NCBI RefSeq assembly: GCF_009659375.1
Contig: NZ_WJQT01000001.1
Location: 186,001 to 250,000, forward strand
DNA length: 64,000 bases
Direction of reading: 5' to 3'
Source of the DNA: Fundicoccus ignavus
Lineage (GTDB): Bacteria > Bacillota > Bacilli > Lactobacillales > Aerococcaceae
Every line of letters starts with the position of its first letter. Position 1 is the stretch's first letter. The notes under the pieces were generated by a model. The model saw nothing but the letters and a program-made list of their open reading frames with translations. It had not been told where the DNA came from and did not search any database. Both the position numbers and the translations under genes were made by a program. Of this stretch, positions 17,163 through 26,273 are shown in pieces.

Positions 17163-17242
17163 GCTAATCCGTCCAATCCACCGGCGCCACCAGCTGCATG
17201 CCCACCGATTAACTTGCTACGTGCAATCACGCGTGAATTTTC
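17159..17242 (-). pseudogene. C-terminal fragment of the Y-family polymerase gene
   Basis: The last 28 codons of the polymerase gene at 21724-23148, ending in GGHAAGGAGGLDGLA. The match stops at 17242, where unrelated sequence begins. Confidence 0.85.
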
Positions 17243-17634
17243 CTTCGACGGTATTAGTCTACTTAATGATAGGAGAATTTACTGGCCTTTTTAGATTTCT
17301 TTGCAAAAATCGTGTAGCTGAGTAAGGGGATTAGAACTGACCAACACGCTATAATAGTTAACCTAGAAACGTAGCCGGCACTTTGAGTGTTTGCTACGTA
17401 TTTTATTCAAAAAAACATTAAAATAATTATGTTGTGTAAGCGCTTCACAAATCATTCCATTTATATTACAAAAAACAAATGATTATGAATGTGAGAAAGT
17501 CACATAACTATCACGAAATGGAAATCAATAAATAAATAGCATTAGAAAGGGGCTATTTCACTTATTGTATTATAACAAAACGTGTGATACTATTCTTTTA
17601 GTTGGTTGTTGTATAACAGGAAGGGGTGTTTTTA
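17243..17634. other. cstA upstream region with cre-like and palindromic sites
   Basis: No gene is seen in these 392 bp. They hold a hairpin ACGTAGC/GCTACGT (17369-17399), a cre-like TGTGTAAGCGCTTCACA (17433-17449) and a perfect inverted repeat ATGTGA-GAAAG-TCACAT (17489-17505). The first could end transcription from the left. The latter two suggest catabolite control of cstA and possible binding of a Crp/Fnr-type regulator. The exact promoter is not clear. Confidence 0.5.
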
Positions 17635-19119
17635 TTGATTTCATTTATTGGTGGTATTGTATTACTTGTGCTAGGTTACGTCTTATATTCTCAGCTTATT
17701 GTCAAAAATTTTGGTGTAGAAACTGAGCGAGAGACGCCAGCCTATGTATTGGAAGATGGTAGTGATTTTATTCCGATGGCAGAAAGTAAAAACTGGCTCA
17801 TTCAATTATTAAATATTGCTGGAACAGGTCCTATTTTTGGCCCGATAATGGGTGCCTTGTATGGTCCGGTAGCTTTTATTTGGATTGTTATTGGGAATAT
17901 CTTTGCTGGTGCTGTGCACGATTATTATTTAGGCATGATCTCATTAAGAAACAACGGCGCACATTTACCAGCTTTAGCGGGTAAATATTTAGGTAAGCCA
18001 ATGAAACATGTGGTGAATATTTTTGCATCATTATTGCTATTATTAGTAGGTACAGTATTTGTAACTTCACCAGCATCTTTACTGGCTAATCTAACACCAG
18101 CTTTTATGAATAATTGGTTCTGGGTTGTCATTATTTTTATGTATTATTTTTTATCAACGATTTTACCAATTGATAAGATTATTGGCCGCATCTATCCAAT
18201 TTTTGGCGCAATTCTTTTATTATCATGTGTGGGCGTTTTGATTATCTTATTTACAAGCGGTAATATCGCCAATGTACCAGAATTAAATCTTCAGAATATG
18301 CATCCAGATGGCGTATCAATTATTCCTGGTATTTTCTTTACGATCTCATGTGGCGCAATGTCTGGTTTTCACGCTACTCAAAGCCCAATTATTTCACGCA
18401 CGATTCAAAAAGAAGGTCAAGGCCGTTGGGTATTTTATGGTGCTATGATTACTGAAGGCGTAATTGCAATGATTTGGGCAGCTGCAGCAATGGCATTATT
18501 TGACCGTGTTGATTTAAGCGCTCTTATTAAAGCTGGTACTGCTTCTGCGGCAGTCAGTGAAATTGCTTTAACACTCTTAGGTTCAGTTGGTGGTACAATT
18601 GCCATTCTTGGAGTAATCGTTTTGCCGATTACATCAGGTGATACGGCCTTTAGAAGTTTACGTATGATTATTGCGGATTACATCAAGCTTAATCAAAAAC
18701 CATTTAAAAATCGTTTTGCTATCTCTTTTCCGATTTTTGCAATGAGTACCGCTTTAATGTTTATTGATTTTAATATTCTATGGCGTTACTTCAACTGGGC
18801 GAATCAAACAACAGCAGTAATTGCTTTATTCGTCTCAACTGCTTACTTAATCTACAAATCAGCGAATTATTGGGTAACTTTGATTCCAGGTGTGTTCATG
18901 TTATACATGGTTATCTTATATCTGCTGACTGAGAAAATTGGTTTTGGTCTCGAAATGCAACTTTCTTATTATTTATCAGCAGCAATAACAGCCGTTATTC
19001 TAGTTGTCTTTATTATCTATGTGCGTAAAACGAAAGAAGCCTTAACGAAAGATAGCCTATTGATCAATGATCACTTACCAATCAAAGCTATTTATCCAGA
19101 ATTATTAGGCAATAACTAG
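17635..19119 (+). CDS. cstA: CstA-family transporter (carbon starvation protein A)
   Basis: This 494-residue membrane protein has about 13 to 15 hydrophobic helices. The family segments NIAGTGPIFGPIMGALYGP, VHDYYLGMISLRNNGAHLP and TSGDTAFRSLRM are present. CstA proteins take up pyruvate or peptides when carbon is short. TTG 17635 fits the GGAAGGGG ribosome site better than the overlapping GTG 17626. A cre-like site upstream fits catabolite repression. It stands alone between two copies of a repeat and a pseudogene. Confidence 0.92.
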   Translation: MISFIGGIVLLVLGYVLYSQLIVKNFGVETERETPAYVLEDGSDFIPMAESKNWLIQLLNIAGTGPIFGPIMGALYGPVAFIWIVIGNIFAGAVHDYYLGMISLRNNGAHLPALAGKYLGKPMKHVVNIFASLLLLLVGTVFVTSPASLLANLTPAFMNNWFWVVIIFMYYFLSTILPIDKIIGRIYPIFGAILLLSCVGVLIILFTSGNIANVPELNLQNMHPDGVSIIPGIFFTISCGAMSGFHATQSPIISRTIQKEGQGRWVFYGAMITEGVIAMIWAAAAMALFDRVDLSALIKAGTASAAVSEIALTLLGSVGGTIAILGVIVLPITSGDTAFRSLRMIIADYIKLNQKPFKNRFAISFPIFAMSTALMFIDFNILWRYFNWANQTTAVIALFVSTAYLIYKSANYWVTLIPGVFMLYMVILYLLTEKIGFGLEMQLSYYLSAAITAVILVVFIIYVRKTKEALTKDSLLINDHLPIKAIYPELLGNN

Positions 19120-19145
19120 ACTAATCTTATAAGCTTTAAACATTT

Positions 19146-19171
19146 CCCCTCTTGATGAAAGAGGGGTTTTT
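19146..19171 (+). terminator. Terminator of cstA
   Basis: CCCCTC pairs with GAGGGG over a 9-base loop, followed by five T. Confidence 0.8.
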
Positions 19172-19236
19172 CAGTCTGAAGTCGGTTTTAAATTCGTGGG
19201 AATCGTTTATAGTGCAAGTAACTGGGGGCTAACTAT

Positions 19237-19704
19237 ATGAAAACAAGCATAAAATTAAGACAAAAGAAATTAGGAATAAGCTTTGCTGGTTGAGGCGTTA
19301 AAAGCTTTGCAGAACTAGCATACATCCGTGAATTACAAGCTAAACACATAAAGATATCAGCAGTCACAGGGACTTCGATGGGGTCATTTCTTGCGGCAGG
19401 TGTCGCTTACGGTTTAACTGCAGATGAATTACTAGCATTAATTATTGAAACGGATCAAATACTCGCTAATAGTGAATTGTTTAGAAAACGTTCAATCTTA
19501 GTCAATTTATTGGCGGTTGGACAAGGGAATGGTTTGGTTGTGTTGGATAAACTGGCTGAAGTAGTGGTGCCCTTGCATCCTTTGTACCAAGGGGTAAAAT
19601 TGTCAGATTTGTCCTTACCAATCGCAATTCCAACTGTTGACTTAATTAGTGGACGTATTGTTGTATTTAGTAATCAACCTGAATTTTTTAAAGCGCAATC
19701 TTAA
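19237..19704 (+). pseudogene. Patatin-like phospholipase, decayed
   Basis: The frame encodes the N-terminal 155 residues of a patatin-like lipase that aligns along its length with the intact paralogue at 46126-47127. The oxyanion motif GGG is broken by a stop: GGA has become TGA at 19291, right after LGISFAG. The nucleophile motif GTSMG survives. From about 19690 the sequence turns into an IS1634-like transposase fragment, so the C-terminal half with the catalytic Asp is missing. Both lesions mean that it cannot be an active lipase. Confidence 0.88.
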
Positions 19705-20940
19705 CAAACCTGGAACTTTGCTCCCTCAGGTTCTATGCAGCGGTTCAGCCGTTGGGCAGAATTGCATCACTTGCCTAAAGCAGCGCAGAATTTAACCTCA
19801 CAACGGATTAGCGAATTATTTCAACGCTTTACTGAGAAGGAAAAACAAGTATTCTTCAAAGCACAAGTAGCGAGATAATCAGAAGATGCTTATTGGTTTT
19901 ACGATACGACCTCTATTTCAAGTTATTCTAAAAAGTTACGTCAAGTACAATACGGTTACAATAAAGAGGAAGATTCACTCGCACAATTTAATCTGGCTTT
20001 ATTATATGGCAGCACGTCTCGATTACCTGTTATGTACCGCCCCTTGTCAGGCAACATCCCAGACGCCAAAACATTACCGTGGTTAATGAGTTTATTTGAT
20101 GATTTAACCGATCACCCCATACAATTAGTGCTTGATTGCGGTCTTTATAAAGCGGAAAATGTGTTATTGATGTGTCAAGAAAACATCACGTTTATTCAAG
20201 GCGCCAAATGCTCAGTGAAGTATGTCAAGGAGGCATTAAGTCAGTTAGCTCCCACGATGGAACGCCATACTCATTACGACGCTGCGACTAATTTGTATGC
20301 CCAGAAGTTATCCATCAATCAGGTGTTCAAAGCATCGGCGTCTTCCGGTTATTCCGTGACACTCCATGCTTATTTAGATAGTAAGCGGGCAGCAGAAGAA
20401 CGCATTCGTTTCCATCAACAACTTCAAAGATGGGAAGAGGAATTAAAGACGAATCAATTGAAAGAAGCCAATCAGACGGCTTATAAACGCTACTTTAAGG
20501 TCTCGAAAGATCGTTTAGTTGAAGTCAAAGAAGAAGCAGTCGAAGAAAAGTTAGCGTATATGGGGTATTTCGTTCTATTATCCAATAGCCGCATGACAAG
20601 TGCTCAAGTGTTGAGTCATTATCGTGATAAGGATCAAGTAGAGAAAGCCTTCATGAATCTAAAAGACCGGTTAAATATGCGTCGCTTGAGAATGTCATCG
20701 GAACGAGGCTTAGAAGGTAAACTCTTTGTCCAATATCTCGCCTTGATTTTGGTTTCAGAACTAAAGCACCGAATGGAACAAGCAAATCTGTTTAAAGACT
20801 ATACATTGGATGAAGTTTTGGAAGCATTTAATCGTGTTGAATATTTTATCCATCCATCCTTTGGCATGACAATTGGTGAAATCCTCCAAAAACAAGAAAA
20901 ATTATATGAACAACTCAACTTAAAAATCCCGCCTCGTTAG
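19705..20940 (+). pseudogene. IS1634-like transposase, truncated with internal stop
   Basis: One frame from QTWNFAPSG to the stop at 20938 reads as the C-terminal 410 residues of a DDE transposase with YDTTSISSYSKKLRQVQYGY and YRPLSGNIPDAKTL, segments I know from IS1634/IS4-type enzymes. An in-frame TAA at 19876 splits it, and the N-terminus is missing because it joins the patatin pseudogene directly. The later part keeps the Glu-region YRDKDQVEKAFMNLK. A hairpin AAAATCCCGC/GCGGGATTTT spans the stop. The exact IS family is a recollection. Confidence 0.8.
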
Positions 20941-20985
20941 GAGTGCGGGATTTTAGGTGAGAACGGGCAACAAACTCAGATATCA

Positions 20986-21037
20986 AATAACCTCCACCCA
21001 CACAGAATGCAAATGTGTGAGTAGAGGTTATTTTTTT
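20986..21037. terminator. Terminator hairpin
   Basis: AATAACCTC pairs with GAGGTTATT around an inner CACACA/TGTGTG stem and ends with seven T on the plus strand. It may also serve the minus-strand polymerase operon. Confidence 0.75.
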
Positions 21038-21078
21038 AGCGAACCGAACAGATACCAATTTAACACTATCTACTCCAT

Positions 21079-21369
21079 CTATATGCTCATTTGATGTCCG
21101 ATGTATTCATAAGTACGAGTCATTTTAGCACCTTCTACCATCTTCACTTTAAATATAAAATAATGATCGCGTTGATCAAGAGCGTTATGCCTGTTTAGAA
21201 TAAAGTAGTTTTTCTGAGAACCAGCCATGCTCATTAAGAGATCATCTGTAATAAAAGTTAGCGGTAAACTGATGGTAGAGTACTCATAAAAATCTTCTTC
21301 AAATCTACGATAGTTTTCGCTGAAATAATCAAATTGTAAGTCATTTTGTCTAACTCTCGGTTTAACCAT
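21079..21369 (-). CDS. Small protein of unknown function in the SOS operon
   Basis: A 96-residue soluble protein beginning MVKPRVRQNDLQFDYFSENY. I do not recognise a family. The start ATG at 21369 overlaps the stop of the YolD-like gene by 8 bases (ATGGTTAA) and has a strong GGGGAGG site, so translation is coupled. An ORF extension upstream to 21453 only mirrors the YolD-like gene. As third gene behind a LexA box and a Y-family polymerase it is likely part of the damage response, perhaps as an accessory factor. That is inferred from position alone. Confidence 0.65.
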   Translation of the reverse strand: MVKPRVRQNDLQFDYFSENYRRFEEDFYEYSTISLPLTFITDDLLMSMAGSQKNYFILNRHNALDQRDHYFIFKVKMVEGAKMTRTYEYIGHQMSI

Positions 21370-21727
21370 TGTCTTCCACCTCCCCGTGTAAATTAATGGA
21401 AAGAATATCTTTGATTGCGACGAAATGATAAGCGTGTTTTCCTGAGATGCCAACGCTCACATCTTGAAATTGCGTGATTTTACCTGTTAATTGAAGCAAT
21501 TTTTGATCGTGCACAATTTCAAAATCGGCTAGTAATTGTTGCGTGAACAGTTGACGGAGAGCGCGTAATTTATCGTTGAATGGCATGGCACGACTATAAT
21601 CGATAACAGGATCATCCTGACTGAGCGCACTAGAATGTTCAGAAAGAAAGAAGCCTAACCATTTAGCCATCTTGCGATCTTGGTAATCACGGGCTGATTT
21701 GAAAGGTAAATAGCTGCGATCAATCAT
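21362..21727 (-). CDS. YolD-like protein
   Basis: This 121-residue protein fits the YolD family, small proteins found next to UvrX/YqjW-type Y-family polymerases in Firmicutes. The N-terminal DYQDRKMAKWLGFFLSEH resembles the family's DRGxxKW segment, and the C-terminal FVAIKDILSI resembles its beta-rich end. The start overlaps the polymerase stop by 4 bases (ATGA). Its molecular role is not known; it probably aids or limits the polymerase. Confidence 0.75.
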   Translation of the reverse strand: MIDRSYLPFKSARDYQDRKMAKWLGFFLSEHSSALSQDDPVIDYSRAMPFNDKLRALRQLFTQQLLADFEIVHDQKLLQLTGKITQFQDVSVGISGKHAYHFVAIKDILSINLHGEVEDNG

Positions 21728-23148
21728 GCTAATCCGTCCAATCCACCGGCGCCACCAGCTGCATGCCCACCGATTAACTTGCTACGTGCAATCACGCGTG
21801 AATTTTCATAAAGGGCTGTGGCACTTTGAATTGATAAATAACCAAATTTGCGACGGATATCATCGACAGTATGTTCCATTTTCTCTAGTTTTTCTTCTTC
21901 GACAGGATCATCGAATAAAGAATACACAGTATAAGCTTCATCAACCAAACCATCGTAGCGAACGCCGATATTGCGTATGGCCCCTCCTTTATACTTCTTG
22001 CGAAATAATTCAATGACATGCGCAGTCAATTGCCGTGTGCTTTGTGTAGGGTCAACTTTCATTTGTGCCGCAATCGATTGTTGCTCAACATACCGAGAAA
22101 AACCTGCATAAATTGCCACAACGGTGGCTTTCTTATGCCTTTTTCTTAAGCGGATAGCCACTTGTTCGGCCATTTCTGAAAAGACGAGTTCAATGTCTTT
22201 TTGCAGGTGATAATCTTTAGGCAAAACTTGTGAGTTACCTAAACCAGTCGCTTTAGGACGGTAAGGTTCCAATACATTGCTTTCATCGACGCCATTCGCA
22301 TGAAACCATAGCTGTACTCCGATAACACCAAATTCCTGTTTCAGCATATCTGGATTACAATTCGCTAACTCTCGAATTGTATAAATACCAAGTCGGTTCA
22401 GACGCTTAGCCGTACGACTACCAATGCCCCAAAAATCAGTCATCTCTTGAATCGCCCAAACTTTACTTTCGACATCTTCATAAGACCAATTGGCGCGCAT
22501 ACTCATTGTGTTTTTGGCTTCGTTATCTAGTGCTAATTTAGCCAATAATGGATTAGCGTTACTAAGACCAATCGTTGAATAAACGCCGGTTTCAGCTTGG
22601 ATATCATGTTGAATCCTAGCGGATACTTCATCTAATTTAATACGCCGACTAACCTTGGGATTTTGATCGAAATAGGCTAAAGACCTGGTTAAATCAATAA
22701 AACCTTCATCAATAGAATAAGGATAAATTTCTTCTTCAGGCGCATAATCCTGTAAAATCTTCTGGATTTTTAAATTAACATCAATATACAAACCCATTCT
22801 TGGGCTAGCGAATATTGTCCGTACAGCCCAATATTCAATAAATTCAATAAATTGTGGTGTAATCGTTAAACCTTGGCGCCGCGCATTGCCGTAATTAAAT
22901 TTGCGAGTTTCTATATGAAAAGGCAAATCATAAGCTCGACCTACATTAGATTTCCCGAAAACTTTTTTAAAAGTTGGCGAACTTGCAAGAATCAGGCCCT
23001 TTGTATTATCACTATGACTCATCACGCACAAAGATGCTTTCAGCGGATTAAGATGACGTTCTACGCATTCGACACTCGCATAGAAAGACTTCATATCAAT
23101 AAACGCGATATCTGACCGTGGTTCGCGCGAATAATCAATAAAACCCAT
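21724..23148 (-). CDS. Y-family (UmuC/UvrX-like) translesion DNA polymerase
   Basis: A 474-residue error-prone DNA polymerase. Visible features are the catalytic FIDMKSFYASVECVER near residues 17-32 (Asp, steric-gate Tyr), the second acidic segment YSIDEGFIDLT near 140-150, the helix-hairpin-helix FWGIGSRTAKRLNRLGIYT near 236-254 and a little-finger domain behind. ATG 23148 is chosen because GGAGGTGA lies 5 bases before it. A perfect LexA box sits in its promoter, so it should be induced by DNA damage. It ends with a Gly/Ala-rich tail. Confidence 0.93.
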   Translation of the reverse strand: MGFIDYSREPRSDIAFIDMKSFYASVECVERHLNPLKASLCVMSHSDNTKGLILASSPTFKKVFGKSNVGRAYDLPFHIETRKFNYGNARRQGLTITPQFIEFIEYWAVRTIFASPRMGLYIDVNLKIQKILQDYAPEEEIYPYSIDEGFIDLTRSLAYFDQNPKVSRRIKLDEVSARIQHDIQAETGVYSTIGLSNANPLLAKLALDNEAKNTMSMRANWSYEDVESKVWAIQEMTDFWGIGSRTAKRLNRLGIYTIRELANCNPDMLKQEFGVIGVQLWFHANGVDESNVLEPYRPKATGLGNSQVLPKDYHLQKDIELVFSEMAEQVAIRLRKRHKKATVVAIYAGFSRYVEQQSIAAQMKVDPTQSTRQLTAHVIELFRKKYKGGAIRNIGVRYDGLVDEAYTVYSLFDDPVEEEKLEKMEHTVDDIRRKFGYLSIQSATALYENSRVIARSKLIGGHAAGGAGGLDGLA

Positions 23149-23168
23149 AAGGTCACCTCCATACAAAT

Positions 23169-23188
23169 ATTATACGAACAAACGTTCG
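23169..23188 (-). promoter_or_regulatory. LexA (DinR) box and -10 of the polymerase operon
   Basis: CGAACAAACGTTCG at 23175-23188 is a perfect match to the Firmicute LexA consensus CGAAC-N4-GTTCG. On the minus strand TATAAT (23169-23174) follows immediately, so bound LexA would cover the promoter. The operon is therefore an SOS unit. Confidence 0.9.
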
Positions 23189-23306
23189 CTTTTGCAATAG
23201 CCAAAATATTTTCTCATAAGCAATTTTCTTTAAACGAAAGATTGTTGCTGTATAATAAAGTTATACAAGATGTTGCTAGACGATTAGAAAGGCGGTTTTG
23301 ATAAAA

Positions 23307-23729
23307 ATGAATTATCTACGTTTGGGTCAAAAAATCGTAATGAAGTTAGCAATCGGTGAGGGGATAAAAGAAAATTTGATTTCCTTAGCAGAAAATGAAG
23401 ATATCCGTGCCGCAGAAGTGACTGGACTCGGTGCAGTGGACCGAGTAGATTTAGCTTTTTACCATTTAAACACTCAAAATTATGAGAATCATCAGATTGA
23501 AGAAGAGTTTGAAGTGCTGTCTTTAATGGGGAATTTGACGATGAACCAAGGAAAGTATCATCCTCATTTGCACATTGTGTTAGGGCGCAAAGATTTATCT
23601 ACCATCGGTGGGCATTTGAATGAAGCTTATACGAGTGTGACGATGGAAATTACCGTGACGATTTTAGAGGGTGCAATTGAACGGAGTTTAGATGAAACCG
23701 TTGGTTTAGACTTGATGAATCTGGACTAA
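23307..23729 (+). CDS. PPC-domain (DUF296) protein
   Basis: A 140-residue single PPC domain, a fold found in bacterial proteins of unknown role and in plant AT-hook proteins. Typical segments are VTGLGAVDRVDLAFY near residues 38-52, the metal-site HPHLHIVLG near 85-93 and GGHLNEA near 100-106. ATG 23307 is preferred over TTG 23298, which is too near the AAAGGCGG ribosome site. The function in bacteria is not settled. Confidence 0.85.
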   Translation: MNYLRLGQKIVMKLAIGEGIKENLISLAENEDIRAAEVTGLGAVDRVDLAFYHLNTQNYENHQIEEEFEVLSLMGNLTMNQGKYHPHLHIVLGRKDLSTIGGHLNEAYTSVTMEITVTILEGAIERSLDETVGLDLMNLD

Positions 23730-23829
23730 TACGAGAAGCATTATAAACGTTAAAGGGGCGTTTTCTTTGGCAAATAGTTTGCTAAGGAAGACGCTTTTGT
23801 TATAATCAAGGGACAAACATTCAAGGAGC

Positions 23830-24444
23830 GTGAAAGTTATCGGGAATACAGAGCAATTTGATAAAATGGCCTTACGTTATGATAGTCCAGAAAGAATTCA
23901 AATCGCAAATATTATCGCTGAAGCAATGCGTGATAAAATAACTGTTGGTGAGCGAGTGAAGGCAATGGATTTCGGTTGCGGCACAGGTTTAATTGGTTTG
24001 AATTTGCATGATGAATTTGATGAATGGGTCTTTGTAGATGCATCGAAAGAGATGTTGAAACAAGTTGATGAGAAGCTAGCTGTATTACCGATTAATGCAC
24101 GTACTTTACAAATTGATTTAGAGAATACAACAGCGGAACAAGAGCGCTTTAGTTGTATCGTGATGTCTCAGGTGTTGTTGCATATTCAAGATTATCAGAG
24201 TGTGCTGAAAAAATTGCTGGATTTATTAGCACCAGGTGGACAGTTACTTATTGCAGATTTTGATGAGAATCCGAATGTACAGTCTGATTTGGTTCACCCA
24301 GGTTTTGATCGTTCTAAATTAGCATCAGGATTAGAAGATTTGGGCCTTGAAGAGGTAGCAGCTGAGATTATTTACCAAGCGGACAATTTGTTTATGAAAC
24401 AAAGAGCGGCCTTATTTTTAATGTCGGGTTTTAAGCAAGCATGA
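23830..24444 (+). CDS. Class I SAM-dependent methyltransferase
   Basis: This 204-residue protein is a UbiE-like methyltransferase. The N-terminal QFDKMALRYDSPERIQ and the SAM-binding motif I AMDFGCGTGLIGL (near residues 42-54) are clear, followed by an acidic motif WVFVDASKEML. The substrate is unknown. The GTG start at 23830 lies only 1 base behind AAGGAG, so the start may be a rare codon slightly further in. Starting at the next ATG would remove the conserved QFDKMA segment. Confidence 0.85.
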   Translation: MKVIGNTEQFDKMALRYDSPERIQIANIIAEAMRDKITVGERVKAMDFGCGTGLIGLNLHDEFDEWVFVDASKEMLKQVDEKLAVLPINARTLQIDLENTTAEQERFSCIVMSQVLLHIQDYQSVLKKLLDLLAPGGQLLIADFDENPNVQSDLVHPGFDRSKLASGLEDLGLEEVAAEIIYQADNLFMKQRAALFLMSGFKQA

Positions 24445-24678
24445 TTACTTAAAAATTCTCTAAAATAAGCTCAGACTTACAATTAATACTGTCTTTTTGA
24501 GTAAAATTTGTTACAATAGTATTTCTTGGAAGACTGACTAAACAACAACTGAAAGCAAGTTTATCAAGCAGATTTATTCTGCTTTTTCTTTGCTTATAAA
24601 CGGGAGAGAGACTGGTCTTTTGCTGTGATTCATTGAATTAAGTGAAGGACAAGTGTGAATGAAAGGAAATTGTGTAAG

Positions 24679-25692
24679 ATGAAAGAGAATTTTTGGCAAG
24701 AGTTACCGCGTCCCTTCTTTATTTTAGCGCCAATGGAAGACGTAACAGATGTGGTATTCCGCCATGTTGTAGCGGATGCAGCGGCACCGGATGTATACTT
24801 TACAGAATTTACGAATAGTGAGAGTTATTGTCACCCAGACGGGAAAGAAAGCGTGCGTGGACGTTTAACCTTTACGCCAGATGAACAACCCATTGTGGCC
24901 CATATTTGGGGTGACAAGCCAGAATACTTTAAGGAAATGAGTATTGGTATGGCAGAAATGGGCTATAAAGGAATTGACTTGAACATGGGCTGTCCTGCAC
25001 CTAATGTATTTAAACACGGCCGTGGTGCTGGTTTGATTTTACGTCCTGAGGTGGCAGCTGATTTAATTCAAGCAGCTAAAGCAGGGGGCTTACCTGTTAG
25101 TGTAAAAACACGTTTAGGACATGCAAAAATTGAAGAGTGGCGTGCTTGGTTAAGACATTTATTAGAACAAGATATTGCGAACTTATCGATTCATTTACGT
25201 ACAAAAGTTGAGATGAGTAAGGTAGATGCGCACTGGGAATTAATTCCAGAAATTAAACAATTACGTGATGAAATTGCGCCGAATACATTATTAACCATTA
25301 ACGGCGATATTCCAAACCGTCAAGTTGGTTTAGAATTAGTAGAGAAGTATGGAGTAGATGGTGTGATGATCGGTCGCGGTATTTTCCATAATCCTTATGC
25401 TTTTGAAGTTGAACCAAAAGAACATGATAGTAAAGATTTATTAAATTTGTTACGTCTGCATTTAGATTTATTTGATAAATATTCTGCAGAAGAACCACGT
25501 TCGTTTAGACCTTTATTACGTTTCTTCAAAATTTATGTGCGTGAATTCCGTGGAGCTAGCGATTTGCGTGTTGCTTTGATGGATACAAAATCAACCGATG
25601 AAGTTCGTGCGATGTTAGATGAATTTGAAGTGAAACAAGCAGCAGAAGAACTCGCATTTAAACAACGTGAAGAAGCGATGACTGAAATTTAA
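24679..25692 (+). CDS. dus: tRNA-dihydrouridine synthase
   Basis: A 337-residue FMN enzyme that reduces uridines in tRNA. Family features are [15 protein letters not shown] near residues 14-28, [15 protein letters not shown] near 100-114 with the catalytic Cys, VSVKTRLGH near 140-148 and [12 protein letters not shown] near 224-235. The gene stands alone. ATG 24679 is the likely start; GTG 24655 upstream lacks a ribosome site. The 210-bp gap before it has an AAAGCAA/TTGCTT hairpin but nothing I can name. Confidence 0.9.
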   Translation: MKENFWQELPRPFFILAPMEDVTDVVFRHVVADAAAPDVYFTEFTNSESYCHPDGKESVRGRLTFTPDEQPIVAHIWGDKPEYFKEMSIGMAEMGYKGIDLNMGCPAPNVFKHGRGAGLILRPEVAADLIQAAKAGGLPVSVKTRLGHAKIEEWRAWLRHLLEQDIANLSIHLRTKVEMSKVDAHWELIPEIKQLRDEIAPNTLLTINGDIPNRQVGLELVEKYGVDGVMIGRGIFHNPYAFEVEPKEHDSKDLLNLLRLHLDLFDKYSAEEPRSFRPLLRFFKIYVREFRGASDLRVALMDTKSTDEVRAMLDEFEVKQAAEELAFKQREEAMTEI

Positions 25693-25710
25693 TCAATGAG
25701 TAATTTGAGA

Positions 25711-25740
25711 GCCCTCTAAATGATTTAGAGGGTATTTTTT
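25711..25740 (+). terminator. Terminator of dus
   Basis: CCCTCTAAAT pairs perfectly with ATTTAGAGGG, followed by T-rich sequence. Confidence 0.85.
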
Positions 25741-25758
25741 GAGAGAAGGGGTTAGAGC

Positions 25759-26064
25759 ATGTCTCAACAAGCAATAATGTTAATGAGCATAATATTAGTA
25801 ATCATCCTATTAAATATTCATAGTTTTTATTTGTTTTATAAAGACAAGCAATTATCAAAAACTGGCGCATATCGTATTTCAGAGAAGCGTTTGTTAAGTT
25901 CGAGTCTATTATTAGGTGGTATTGGGGCTTTGTGGGCGATGCGAAGTTTTCGTCATAAAACAAAACACGCCAAATTTATTTGGTTGGTACCTTTGAGCGC
26001 AGTGATTACAACCGTAGTAGTCGTCTGCTTATTATTTCCTATTTTGCAGGAATTGAAGTGGTAG
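25759..26064 (+). CDS. DUF1294 membrane protein
   Basis: A 101-residue protein with three hydrophobic segments. The middle part RISEKRLLSSSLLLGGIGALWAM and FRHKTKH is the hallmark of DUF1294. Its function is unknown. It starts behind GAGAGAAGGGG. Confidence 0.85.
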   Translation: MSQQAIMLMSIILVIILLNIHSFYLFYKDKQLSKTGAYRISEKRLLSSSLLLGGIGALWAMRSFRHKTKHAKFIWLVPLSAVITTVVVVCLLFPILQELKW

Positions 26065-26273
26065 GTTTTAGTGTAGTAAACATTAATTTTTTCTAAATGT
26101 TTGCTTGGAGATTAAAGCGTTTATGGTCATAAGGCTTACCAAGAATTGCTTACATCGCGTTAAGAAAAACTTTAGTATTTTGTGATTAATTTCTGAAGGA
26201 TGTGTATTGTTAGAGCTTTCTTTGGATGAGCGGTATACTTAATTTATCCAAAGAAAGGGAGGGCAATATTGTA

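Larger units (their letters stand above)
16485..17242 (-). repeat. 758-bp direct repeat, copy 1
   Basis: This block repeats 21050-21807 in the same orientation and with the same length, differing at only about ten visible bases. It carries the last 28 codons of the Y-family polymerase gene and the two genes behind it. It ends abruptly inside the polymerase gene, so it is a partial duplication of that operon's 3' end. The few differences show that it is recent. Confidence 0.9.
21050..21807 (-). repeat. 758-bp direct repeat, copy 2 (parent locus)
   Basis: The parent of the block at 16485-17242. Here it joins the full-length polymerase gene, so this copy is the original. Confidence 0.9.

Noticed and set aside
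20921-20955. Hairpin as the terminal repeat of the IS1634-like element
   Set aside because: It spans the transposase stop codon, so it is more likely that gene's terminator; no partner repeat was found on the left.
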